DNA of 64,000 nucleotides from Janthinobacterium sp. Lineage in GTDB: Bacteria > Pseudomonadota > Gammaproteobacteria > Burkholderiales > Burkholderiaceae_D. Made by a program: the position numbers and the translations under genes. Below are positions 17,012 to 25,860 of the stretch, piece after piece. Location of the stretch: positions 1 to 64,000 of the forward strand of contig NZ_RFSK01000022.1 in assembly GCF_009923995.1 (NCBI RefSeq). Direction: 5' to 3'. The notes under the pieces were generated by a model. The model did not search any database, was not told where the DNA came from, and saw only the letters and a list, made by a program, of their open reading frames with translations. How positions within the stretch are numbered: the stretch's first letter is position 1; every line of letters begins with the position of its first letter.

Positions 17012-17815
17012 CTGCCTCGGCAGAAAAGGTTGAATCAAGGGCCTCGGGACACCACTCCCGTGTATGCGGTTGCTGTTACTGCCTGCCCGCGCCGCATGCG
17101 CGTGTGGCACCGCTGCGCGCTCCCGGAGGAAGCTGCCGCAGCGGGGACCAATCACCCAGGGTCCATGGAGTGCACATCGTGCACGGATCAACTTCAACTA
17201 ATCAGCCCGTAGCGGGCAAAGGACATCGCAGGGCTTGCCTGCGATGCGGGGCGCCTGGCCCCGTCACTGAACACCATCACGCGGTGGAATTCCGCTTGCC
17301 GCCGGGGCCTATGCCGTCGGCGGCGCGTCGTCACTGGCAGCAAGCCGCCAGTAACGACGCGCGCACGTAGCCATGGCATGTGACGGCATACACGCCAGCA
17401 TCGCACTCGCGGTGACGATACTGGCGACTCTGAAGCACATGCGCTGGCGGCAGCCGCGATGGCATCGCATCGCTGGCATTTCTGCTGACGGTGCGGCTTG
17501 CGGCAAAGCCATGCTGTGCTTCATACGGTGCGCTACCTCGCGGGGCATGCGAACCAATCGGGGCAGGAGTCTTGCTCCTGTTTGAGGAAGCGTCCATCGG
17601 GCGCAATCATCCAAGCAATCCGACTTGCGGATTGTGGGATATGAAGACGCTGAAGGCAGCGCTTTATCGTGCCGAGATGTGCATGCTTCTGCATGGCCCG
17701 GCGATATATCTAGCAGAAACTGCTAAGTATCATGGTGGCGGGTGACGACCGCAACGCCTATGCCGCTAAGCATAGGGACATGCTCGATGCATGCCCTCGT
17801 GGGAGCGATTCCCAC
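17012..17815. other. Dense array of ~20 short hairpins, apparently non-coding, between the two recombinase modules
   Basis: Consecutive perfect or near-perfect inverted repeats, e.g. 17224-17246 catcgcagg-gcttg-cctgcgatg, 17247-17263 cggggc-gcctg-gccccg, 17323-17362, 17564-17580 caggag-tcttg-ctcctg, 17616-17634 caatccg-acttg-cggattg, 17757-17776, 17799-17815. Confidence 0.65.
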
Positions 17816-17826
17816 ATAAGAGAGCT

Positions 17827-18048
17827 TCATTCTATGCCTGATATCGACGTTTGCAAGTGGTTCGTTTCGTCAAGTGCGCTTTTCGTAGTACGCAGAATTG
17901 GGACCGGCGCGGACTGGGCTGCTGCTACTGGATTGACCGGCAGCGTTGCAGCCCGGACAAAGGCTCCGATAGCTAGTTTATGTAATTTTTCCTTGGAAGC
18001 GGTCTGCTTGATAAGCGCATCCGTGAGGCGCAGTACATACTCAGACAT
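17827..18048 (-). CDS. Small protein resembling the arm-type DNA-binding N-terminus of the adjacent P4-type integrase
   Basis: 73 aa from ATG 18048; SD aggaggg 4 nt upstream; overlaps integrase 3' end by 8 nt; 'LTDALIKQTASKEKLHKL' vs integrase 'LTDARIRNAKPREKLYKL'. Confidence 0.6.
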   Translation of the reverse strand: MSEYVLRLTDALIKQTASKEKLHKLAIGAFVRAATLPVNPVAAAQSAPVPILRTTKSALDETNHLQTSISGIE

Positions 18049-19351
18049 GGTGCCCTCCTGTTCCGCCATCCCGGCTGAACTCACCGCTGACCAGCGTTAA
18101 TCTGGGCGTCTGCGGCGGCTCTCCCTTGCCGCTGACGGCATCGATGTAGTCGGCCCAATCCTGCATCATCTTGCGCCGTTCCGCCAGGAACTGCGCCCGG
18201 TCATAGGCACTGGCCACCTTGTCCTTCGGTGCATGTGCCAGTTGCCGGTCCACGACTTCATGCCGGTAGCCAAGGCGCTCCTTGATGGTGCTCATGGCCA
18301 GCGCCCGGAAGCCATGGCCGGTCATCTTGCCCTTGTATCCCATGCGTCCAAGCGCCACCAGTATCGTGTTATTGCTGATCGGCTTTTCGTGGTCGCGCTG
18401 ATTCGGGAACAGGTACTTGCTGCGGCCCGTGATCGCGTGCAGTTCGCGCAGCAGCTCCAGCGCCTGGCGCGACAGGCAGACGTGATGATTGGTCATATCC
18501 GGATTGACGGTCAGCTTGCCGCGCTTCATGCGCTGCCATGGAATGATCCACTCGCCGCGCTCCAGGTCGATTTCACTCCAGGGCGTTTCGATCAGCTCGC
18601 TAGTGCGCACAAAGCACAGCAGCATCAGCCGCAGCGCAATGCGGGTCGGCGCGAACATGCGCGCTTCGTTGCGGTCCAGAATGGCCAGAAACTGCGGTAG
18701 TTCGTCGGCGTTGATAGCGGCGAAGTGTCTGGCGCGGACGGTCTTCAACACATCCTTCATATCGGTGACCAGATTACTCTCTGTGAATCCGCATTGAATC
18801 GCGTAGCTGAAAATTGACGCACATACCGCTTTCTGGCGATGGGCGATTTCGCTTGCGCCGCGCTCCTCGATCTTGCGCAGTGCAGCGATTACATCGAGGT
18901 GCTTGAGTTCATCGATGGGCCTGCGGCCAATGGCCGGGAAGATATCTGCCTCCAGCCGTTGCAGGACGTTCTTGGCGGTGCGCTCGCTCCAGGTCGGCAC
19001 CTTGTTGGCGTGCCACTCGCGGGCAATCTTTTCAAATGTGTTGGCGGCGCGCTCCTTCAATCGCCGCTTGGCGTCATCGCGGTGCTTGCCGGGATCGATC
19101 CCTTGCAGAATCAGGCGGCGGGTCTCCAGGCGCTTTTCGCGAGCATGCTGCAGCGTGATTTCCGGATATGGGCCGAAGGTCAGCAGGTTGTCCTTGCCGT
19201 TGGCCTGTCGGAACTTGAAGCGCCAGATGCGCGAACCGCTTGGCGTCACCTCGATGTACAAGCCGTCGCCATCAAACAGTTTGTACAACTTCTCGCGTGG
19301 CTTGGCGTTCCTGATACGAGCGTCAGTCAGCGGAGCAATGATCTTGGGCAT
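18041..19351 (-). CDS. P4-type tyrosine site-specific integrase (DUF4102 arm-binding domain)
   Basis: 'LTDARIRNAKPREKLYKLFDGDGLYIEVTPSGSRIWRFKFR'; 'ALRLMLLCFVRTSELIETPWSEID', 'GHGFRALAMSTIKERLGYRHEVVDRQLAHA'; adjacent to tRNA-Ser. Confidence 0.95.
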   Translation of the reverse strand: MPKIIAPLTDARIRNAKPREKLYKLFDGDGLYIEVTPSGSRIWRFKFRQANGKDNLLTFGPYPEITLQHAREKRLETRRLILQGIDPGKHRDDAKRRLKERAANTFEKIAREWHANKVPTWSERTAKNVLQRLEADIFPAIGRRPIDELKHLDVIAALRKIEERGASEIAHRQKAVCASIFSYAIQCGFTESNLVTDMKDVLKTVRARHFAAINADELPQFLAILDRNEARMFAPTRIALRLMLLCFVRTSELIETPWSEIDLERGEWIIPWQRMKRGKLTVNPDMTNHHVCLSRQALELLRELHAITGRSKYLFPNQRDHEKPISNNTILVALGRMGYKGKMTGHGFRALAMSTIKERLGYRHEVVDRQLAHAPKDKVASAYDRAQFLAERRKMMQDWADYIDAVSGKGEPPQTPRLTLVSGEFSRDGGTGGHHV

Positions 19352-19516
19352 GATGCACCTCCACGTCAACGTGTTGAAAGAACACTATAGACAAGATGGT
19401 GCAAATTAAAAGAGTAGACGATCAAGGGTATGCCGCCGATCCCGCATCACCTACCCTAAAAAAAGCGCGATGCATTGAAATGGGCTGACACGACCTGAGA
19501 CGCCGAAAAACGAAAA

Positions 19517-19553
19517 AACCGCTTAGAATCAAGGCTCTAAGCGGTTTTTGAGG
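19517..19553. terminator. Terminator hairpin between integrase and tRNA-Ser
   Basis: aaaaccgcttagaatcaaggctctaagcggttttt. Confidence 0.65.
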
Positions 19554-19593
19554 GACTTCCTGAGACGTCCTGATCTTACTTAATTACTATCCG

Positions 19594-19684
19594 TGGCGGA
19601 GAGAGGGGGATTCGAACCCCCGATAGGCTATGAACCTATACACGCTTTCCAGGCGTGCGACTTCAACCACTCATCCACCTCTCC
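19594..19684 (-). tRNA. tRNA-Ser (GGA), CCA encoded
   Basis: Reverse complement GGAGAGGTGGATGAGTGGTTGAAGTCGCACGCCTGGAAAGCGTG...GGGGGTTCGAATCCCCCTCTCTCCGCCA. Confidence 0.93.
19601..19616. repeat. Proximal att direct repeat in tRNA-Ser 3' end
   Basis: gagagggggattcgaa, identical to 6058-6073. Confidence 0.75.
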
Positions 19685-19985
19685 TGCAGGCAATGCGTCT
19701 ACTTGCACACACTGCGTACTATTTCTCGCTTGTCGCGAAGCCGCAGATTATAGCAAAGATTCTACGGACTGCCAAAGTTATTTACCGTGGGGTAAAAGTT
19801 GTGCCTGACATAAGCCGATCAGGACCGGAGTCGGCCCCTGAAGGGCTGGACGCCCGCTCCGCCCCCGGACGTCGATTCGGGCATCGACTCCCCAGGCAGC
19901 ATCGGGATGCCGGGTACGCCCAAGCCAGCCGCTGCCGGAATCCCCCCCCCCCCCCGCACAGGCCGATCCCGCAGGGACGGGCCTT

Positions 19986-21992
19986 CTACGACGCTTCCTT
20001 CAGCTGCTCCAGGATGGCCGGGTTTTCCAGGGTCGAGACGTCCTGCGTAATCGTCTCGCCCTTGGCCAGCACGCGCAGCAGGCGGCGCATGATTTTGCCG
20101 GAGCGGGTTTTCGGCAGGTTGTCGCCGAAGCGGATTTCCTTCGGCTTGGCGATCGGGCCGATTTCCTTGCCGACCCAGTTGCGCAGCTCCAGGGCCAGCT
20201 TCTTCGCTTCCTCGCCGGTCGGGCGGGCCTGCTTGAGCACGACGAAGGCGCAGATGGATTCGCCCGTCGTGTCGTCCGGACGGCCGACGACCGCCGCTTC
20301 GGCCACCAGCGGGTTGGCCACCAGGGCCGATTCGATCTCCATCGTGCCCATGCGGTGGCCCGACACGTTCAGCACGTCATCGATGCGGCCCGTGATGGTG
20401 AAGTAGCCCGTGTCCTTGTTGCGGATGGCGCCGTCGCCTGCCAGGTACATCTTGCCGCCCAGCTCTTCCGGGAAATAGCTGGACTTGAAGCGGTCCGGGT
20501 TGTTCCAGATCGTGCGGATCATCGATGGCCATGGACGTTTCACCACCAAAATACCGCCCTGGCCGTTCGGCACGTCGTGGCCCGCTTCATCGACGATGGC
20601 GGCCATGATGCCTGGCAATGGCAGGGTGCAGGAACCGGGCACCATCGGCGTCGCGCCCGGCAGCGGCGTAATCATGTGGCCGCCCGTTTCCGTTTGCCAG
20701 AAGGTATCGACGATCGGGCATTTCTCGCCGCCGATGTTCTTGTAGTACCACATCCATGCTTCCGGATTGATCGGCTCGCCAACCGAACCCAGCAGACGCA
20801 GGCTGGAGAGGTCGTAGTTGCTTGGATGCACTTTCGGGTCCACGTCGGCCGCCTTGATCAGCGAACGGATGGCCGTCGGTGCCGTGTAGAAGATGCTGAC
20901 CTTGTGTTTCTTGATGGTTTCCCAGAAACGGCCCGCGTTCGGGTAGGTCGGGATACCTTCGAACACCACTTGCGTGGCGCCCACGGCCATCGGGCCATAC
21001 GCGATGTAGCTGTGGCCCGTCACCCAGCCGATGTCGGCCGTGCACCAGAAGACGTCGTCCGGCTTGATGTCGAAGCTCCATTTCATCGTCAGCGCGGCCC
21101 ACAGCAGGTAGCCGCCGCTCGAGTGCTGCACGCCCTTCGGCGTGCCGGTGGAACCCGAGGTGTACAAGATGAACAGTGGATGCTCGGCATCGACCCATTC
21201 CGGCTCGCATTGCGCGCTCTGGCCTTCGACGAGGTCGTGCAGCCACGTGTCGCGGCCGGCCACCATCGGCAGGTCGCTGCCCGTGCGCTTATAAACAACG
21301 ACGTTTTTCACGCAATCGCAGCCACCCAGCGCCAGCGCTTCGTCGACGATGGCTTTCAGGGGCAGCTTCTTGCCGCCGCGCAATTGCTCGTCGCCAGTGA
21401 TGACGGCCACGGCGCCCGCGTCGATGATGCGTTCCTGCAGGGATTTGGCCGAGAAGCCGCCGAAGACGACGGAGTGCGTGGCGCCGATGCGGGCGCAGGC
21501 TTGCATTGCAGCAACGCCTTCGACGGACATCGACATATAGATGATGACGCGGTCGCCCTTGCCTATCCCCTTGGATTTCAGGCCGTTGGCAAACTTGCAC
21601 ACTTTTTCGTGCAGCTCTTTATAGCTTGCCTTGGTGACGGTGCCGTCGTCCGCCTCGAAGATGATGGCCGTCTTGTCGCCCAGGCCATTTTCGATGTTGC
21701 GGTCCAGGCAGTTGTACGACACGTTCAGCAAGCCGTCCTCGAACCATTTGTAGAACGGCGCGTTGTCTTCGTTCAGGGTGCGGGTGAACGGCTTTTTCCA
21801 GCTCAGGTTCTCGCGCGCCAGCCTGGCCCAGAATCCTTCGTAGTCGGTTTCCGCCTCTTTCACCATGGCGTGATACGCCGCCATGCCGGAAATGGTGGCC
21901 TGCGCGGCAAATGCCGCCGACGGCTCGAATACGCGCGACTCTTCCGGTCCCTGCTGCTGCGTGCCCTGTCCTTGGTTCTCTGTAGCGGTCAT
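19986..21992 (-). CDS. acs: Acetate--CoA ligase
   Basis: 668 aa; '[20 protein letters not shown]', '[14 protein letters not shown]'-like region, C-terminal '[13 protein letters not shown]'. Confidence 0.96.
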   Translation of the reverse strand: MTATENQGQGTQQQGPEESRVFEPSAAFAAQATISGMAAYHAMVKEAETDYEGFWARLARENLSWKKPFTRTLNEDNAPFYKWFEDGLLNVSYNCLDRNIENGLGDKTAIIFEADDGTVTKASYKELHEKVCKFANGLKSKGIGKGDRVIIYMSMSVEGVAAMQACARIGATHSVVFGGFSAKSLQERIIDAGAVAVITGDEQLRGGKKLPLKAIVDEALALGGCDCVKNVVVYKRTGSDLPMVAGRDTWLHDLVEGQSAQCEPEWVDAEHPLFILYTSGSTGTPKGVQHSSGGYLLWAALTMKWSFDIKPDDVFWCTADIGWVTGHSYIAYGPMAVGATQVVFEGIPTYPNAGRFWETIKKHKVSIFYTAPTAIRSLIKAADVDPKVHPSNYDLSSLRLLGSVGEPINPEAWMWYYKNIGGEKCPIVDTFWQTETGGHMITPLPGATPMVPGSCTLPLPGIMAAIVDEAGHDVPNGQGGILVVKRPWPSMIRTIWNNPDRFKSSYFPEELGGKMYLAGDGAIRNKDTGYFTITGRIDDVLNVSGHRMGTMEIESALVANPLVAEAAVVGRPDDTTGESICAFVVLKQARPTGEEAKKLALELRNWVGKEIGPIAKPKEIRFGDNLPKTRSGKIMRRLLRVLAKGETITQDVSTLENPAILEQLKEAS

Positions 21993-22300
21993 GCTAGTCT
22001 CCAGTGTAGTAATTGTTTGCTAACACGATAGGCCCCGTGTCTTACGGACGCCTTACATGTCGCGTTTATGCAGCGTTTTACCCCTATCCATGCTAACCAT
22101 AATCGCCTTCGGCGATGGGCGTCAAGGGCGTCCTGTGCAGTATTTTCGATGGGAAAAGCGATCCCGCGCCGAAGGTTCAATACCACTTTGGCTTTCATCA
22201 AAGCCGATATTCCAGAACCGGGCCATGCGCAGTGATCAACAGCAAGTGTAAAATGTCGGGCATGCCAAAAATTGGTATTTACTCCCCCAGGAAACCCCAC

Positions 22301-22915
22301 ATGATCGACCACCTACCACCGACCACCAAACATACCAAGCTGCATCCGCTGTCCGCCTTCATCTTCATGTCGCGCTGGCTGCAGCTGCCGCTGTACCTGG
22401 GCCTGATCCTCGCACAATGCGTGTATGTATTTCATTTCTGGGTGGAATTGTCCGACCTGATCGGCGCCGTGTTCGGCAACGATGCCGCCCTGCAGCACGT
22501 GCTGACGGCCGTCGCCGTGCCCGGCAGCGCCCTGCCGACCAAGCTGAACGAAGCAACCATCATGCTGGTGGTATTAGGCCTGATCGACGTGGTCATGATT
22601 TCGAACCTCCTGATCATGGTCATTATCGGCGGCTACGAAACCTTCGTATCGCGCATGCACCTCGATGACCACCCAGACCAGCCGGAATGGTTGTCGCATG
22701 TCAATGCATCCGTGCTGAAGACGAAACTGGCGATGGCCATCATCGGCATCTCGTCCATCCACCTGCTGAAGACTTTCATCAATGCCAATTCCTACAAGAT
22801 GGAAGTGATCATTGCGCAGACGGTGATCCACATGGTCTTCATCATTTCCGCCATGGCGATCGCCTACACCGACCGCATTATGACGGTGACGCAGAACCAG
22901 GCACGACCGCATTAA
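22301..22915 (+). CDS. UPF0114/YqhA (TIGR00645) family membrane protein
   Basis: 'MSRWLQLPLYLGLILAQCVYVFHFWVEL', 'LIDVVMISNLLIMVIIGGYETFVSR'. Confidence 0.9.
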   Translation: MIDHLPPTTKHTKLHPLSAFIFMSRWLQLPLYLGLILAQCVYVFHFWVELSDLIGAVFGNDAALQHVLTAVAVPGSALPTKLNEATIMLVVLGLIDVVMISNLLIMVIIGGYETFVSRMHLDDHPDQPEWLSHVNASVLKTKLAMAIIGISSIHLLKTFINANSYKMEVIIAQTVIHMVFIISAMAIAYTDRIMTVTQNQARPH

Positions 22916-22918
22916 ACC

Positions 22919-22957
22919 CGAAGCCCATGGCTGCCAGCGGCGGCCATGGGCTTTTGT
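22919..22957 (+). terminator. Terminator after UPF0114 gene
   Basis: agcccatggctgccagcggcggccatgggcttttg. Confidence 0.6.
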
Positions 22958-23021
22958 CATTCCAATGCAGTAACTAGTACTAGTAAAGAGTCTTACCCTT
23001 CTTATCTACCGCGAGAACACC

Positions 23022-24563
23022 ATGACTGTCATAAAGCAAGAAGACCTGATCGAATCCGTCGCCGCAGCGTTGCAGTACATTAGCTACTACCACCCTGCTG
23101 ATTACATCGAGCACCTGGCGCGCGCCTACGAGTCCGAGCAAAGCCCGGCGGCGAAAGATGCGATTGCGCAAATCCTGACCAACTCGCGCATGTGCGCGGA
23201 AGGCAAGCGCCCGATCTGCCAGGACACGGGCATCGTCAACGTCTTCCTGAAAATCGGCATGGGCGTGCGCTTCGAAGGCTTCTCCGGCACCGTCACCGAC
23301 GCCGTCAACGAAGGCGTGCGCCGCGCGTACAACTTCGACGACAACAAGCTGCGCGCCTCCATCGTGGCCGACCCGCATTTCGACCGCAAGAATACCAAGG
23401 ACAACACGCCAGCCGTCGTGCACATGGAACTGGTCGAAGGCAATACCGTCGACGTGAAAGTGGCGGCCAAGGGCGGCGGCTCGGAAAACAAGTCGAAGAT
23501 GATCATGATGAACCCGTCCGACTCGCTGGTGGACTGGGTCATGAAGACGGTGCCGACCATGGGTGCCGGCTGGTGCCCGCCCGGCATGCTGGGCATCGGC
23601 ATCGGCGGCACGGCCGAAAAAGCCATGCTGATGGCAAAAGAAGTGTTGATGGAAGACATCGACATGTATGAGCTGAAACAACGCGGCCCGCAGAATAAAC
23701 TGGAAGAATTGCGTATCGAGTTGTGCGACAAGATCAACTCGCTGGGCATCGGCGCGCAGGGCCTGGGCGGCCTGACGACCGTGCTGGACGTGAAGATCAT
23801 GATGCACCCGACGCACGCGGCATCGAAGCCCGTCGCCATGATCCCGAACTGTGCCGCCACGCGCCACGGCCACTTCGTGCTGGACGGCTCCGGCCCGGCC
23901 TACATGACGCCGCCGCCGCTGTCGACCTGGCCTGACGTGAGCTGGGCGCCGGACACGGAAAAATCCAAGCGCGTCGACCTGAACACCTTGACGAAGGAAG
24001 AAGTCGCTTCGTGGACGCCGGGCCAGACCTTGCTGTTGAACGGCAAGATGCTGACGGGCCGCGATGCCGCGCACAAGCGCATCCAGGACATGCTGGCCAA
24101 GGGCGAGCCATTGCCCGTCGATTTCAAGAACCGCGTGATCTACTACGTCGGTCCCGTCGATCCGGTGCGCGACGAAGTGGTGGGCCCGGCCGGTCCGACG
24201 ACGGCCACGCGCATGGACAAGTTCACCGACATGATGCTGGAACAGACGGGCCTGATCGCCATGATCGGCAAGGCCGAACGCGGTCCCGTCGCCATCGAAT
24301 CGATCCAGAAGCACAAGTCGGCCTACCTGATGGCCGTGGGCGGCTCCGCCTACCTCGTGTCGAAAGCCATCAAGGGCGCGAAAGTGCTGGGCTTTGCCGA
24401 CATGGGCATGGAAGCCATCTACGAATTCGACGTCGTCGACATGCCGGTCACCGTGGCCGTGGATGCCAAAGGCACCTCGGTGCACAACACGGGGCCGAAA
24501 GAGTGGCAGGCGAAGATCGAGCAGCTCAATAGCGTCAGCAAGATTCCCGTGACGGTTGCTTAA
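23022..24563 (+). CDS. Class I (iron-sulfur) fumarate hydratase
   Basis: 513 aa; 'RPICQDTGIVNVFLKIGMG', 'GGSENKSKMIMMNPSDS'. Confidence 0.95.
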   Translation: MTVIKQEDLIESVAAALQYISYYHPADYIEHLARAYESEQSPAAKDAIAQILTNSRMCAEGKRPICQDTGIVNVFLKIGMGVRFEGFSGTVTDAVNEGVRRAYNFDDNKLRASIVADPHFDRKNTKDNTPAVVHMELVEGNTVDVKVAAKGGGSENKSKMIMMNPSDSLVDWVMKTVPTMGAGWCPPGMLGIGIGGTAEKAMLMAKEVLMEDIDMYELKQRGPQNKLEELRIELCDKINSLGIGAQGLGGLTTVLDVKIMMHPTHAASKPVAMIPNCAATRHGHFVLDGSGPAYMTPPPLSTWPDVSWAPDTEKSKRVDLNTLTKEEVASWTPGQTLLLNGKMLTGRDAAHKRIQDMLAKGEPLPVDFKNRVIYYVGPVDPVRDEVVGPAGPTTATRMDKFTDMMLEQTGLIAMIGKAERGPVAIESIQKHKSAYLMAVGGSAYLVSKAIKGAKVLGFADMGMEAIYEFDVVDMPVTVAVDAKGTSVHNTGPKEWQAKIEQLNSVSKIPVTVA

Positions 24564-24571
24564 ACCACCAT

Positions 24572-24607
24572 CGACGCCGCGCGGCATACCAGCGCGGCGT
24601 TTTTTTA
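24572..24607 (+). terminator. Terminator after fumarase
   Basis: gacgccgcgcggcataccagcgcggcgttttttt. Confidence 0.75.
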
Positions 24608-24624
24608 TCTCCATCGGTTCCCCC

Positions 24625-25470
24625 ATGACTTCTATCGCAAGCAATGCCCGCCAGGACGCGCCCATCGGCGTATTCGACTCCGGCGTGGGCGGCCTGTCGG
24701 TGCTGCGCCATATCCGCGCGCAGCTGCCGCAGGAAGATCTGATTTATTTTGCCGATTCCGGCTATGCGCCCTACGGCGACAAGACGGAAGAGCAAGTCAT
24801 CGCCCGCTCGCTGGCGATCACCGCCTTTCTGTTGCAGCAAGGCGCCAAGGCGCTGGTGGTGGCCTGCAACACGGCCACCATCGCCGCCATCAAGGCGCTG
24901 CGCGCGCGCTACCCGGACTTGCCCATCGTCGGCGTCGAGCCGGGCTTGAAACCGGCGGCCGCCATCAGCCGCAACGGCACCATCGGCGTGCTGGCCACGG
25001 AACGCGCCTTGCGCGGCGACAAGCTGCTGGCCCTGCGCGAACAGGTCAGTGCCGCCACGGGCGCCACCTTCATCCTGCAGCCCTGCATCGGCCTGGCCGA
25101 CCGCATCGAGCAATGCGAGCTGGGCACCGACCCGCAGGACGCCACCAGCGCCATGCTGGAACGCTACATCGCGCCCCTGCTGGCGCAAGGGGCCGACACC
25201 CTGGTGCTGGGCTGCACGCACTATCCCTTCGTGCAGGACGCCATCGCACGCACGGTGCGCGCGCATGCGCAGGAAACGATTACCCTCGTCGACACGGGCG
25301 AGGCCGTGGCGCGCCAGCTGGCCCGCCTGCTCGACGCGGCCAGCCTGCGCCGCACCGCCAACGATGCGCCGCGGCTGCAGGGCTATACGACGGCCGGCGT
25401 CGATGCCCTGTCGAAAGCCTTCGCCGGTTTGCTGGACTTGCAGCCCCCCGTCGCACACCTGGAAGTCTGA
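24625..25470 (+). CDS. murI: Glutamate racemase
   Basis: 'IGVFDSGVGGLSVLRHIRAQLP', 'LVVACNTATIAAIKALR', 'LGCTHYPF'. Confidence 0.95.
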   Translation: MTSIASNARQDAPIGVFDSGVGGLSVLRHIRAQLPQEDLIYFADSGYAPYGDKTEEQVIARSLAITAFLLQQGAKALVVACNTATIAAIKALRARYPDLPIVGVEPGLKPAAAISRNGTIGVLATERALRGDKLLALREQVSAATGATFILQPCIGLADRIEQCELGTDPQDATSAMLERYIAPLLAQGADTLVLGCTHYPFVQDAIARTVRAHAQETITLVDTGEAVARQLARLLDAASLRRTANDAPRLQGYTTAGVDALSKAFAGLLDLQPPVAHLEV

Positions 25471-25602
25471 GCGAAAACACCCGTTTTCAGGCAATCTTTC
25501 GATTCTTTAAAAAAGACTGCATTTAGATTTGCCACTTTGCCGAGTTCTTTGTATAATTCGGCACCTGTTCAGCAAAACAGCTAAATAGGTAAGTAAGACA
25601 GT

Positions 25603-25679
25603 GGTGGCTGTAGCTCAGTTGGTAGAGTCCAGGATTGTGATTCCTGTTGTCGTGGGTTCGAGCCCCATCAGCCACCCCA
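25603..25679 (+). tRNA. tRNA-His (GTG), CCA encoded
   Basis: GGTGGCTGTAGCTCAGTTGGTAGAGTCCAGGATTGTGATTCCTGTTGTCGTGGGTTCGAGCCCCATCAGCCACCCCA. Confidence 0.95.
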
Positions 25680-25690
25680 CAGAATAAAGA

Positions 25691-25721
25691 AGAGCCCGGT
25701 TTTCGAACCGGGCTTTTTCCA
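25691..25721 (+). terminator. Terminator after tRNA-His
   Basis: agagcccggttttcgaaccgggctttttcc. Confidence 0.75.
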
Positions 25722-25860
25722 TTCCGGCGCCAGTTTTCTTCCGTCACCGATACCGGCTCCGGTATCGTTCCCCGCAAAAAATTCATTAGTGCAAATTTGA
25801 CCATCGCCCTACTCTGGCATGCGGCCTGGACCGCATCATAAAAACAGCACGGAGACGACG

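Larger units (their letters stand above)
6058..19616. mobile_element. Integrative genomic island at tRNA-Ser(GGA) with TA and type I R-M cargo
   Basis: 16-bp flanking direct repeats, P4-type integrase next to tRNA 3' end, second tyrosine recombinase, AlpA-like regulator, R-M/TA cargo. Confidence 0.82.

Noticed and set aside
16993-17745. Predicted ORFs of 60-125 aa inside the hairpin array
   Set aside because: Several mutually overlapping frames with Arg/Ala/Pro-rich content, no SD-supported start, no recognisable domain.
17012-17815. Integron attC array or CRISPR explanation for the hairpin region
   Set aside because: No paired RYYYAAC/GTTRRRY core sites, no gene cassettes and no IntI-type extra domain seen; no repeated spacer/direct-repeat structure and no cas genes.
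16960-17826. Retron or diversity-generating retroelement
   Set aside because: No reverse transcriptase ORF (no YxDD) in the island.
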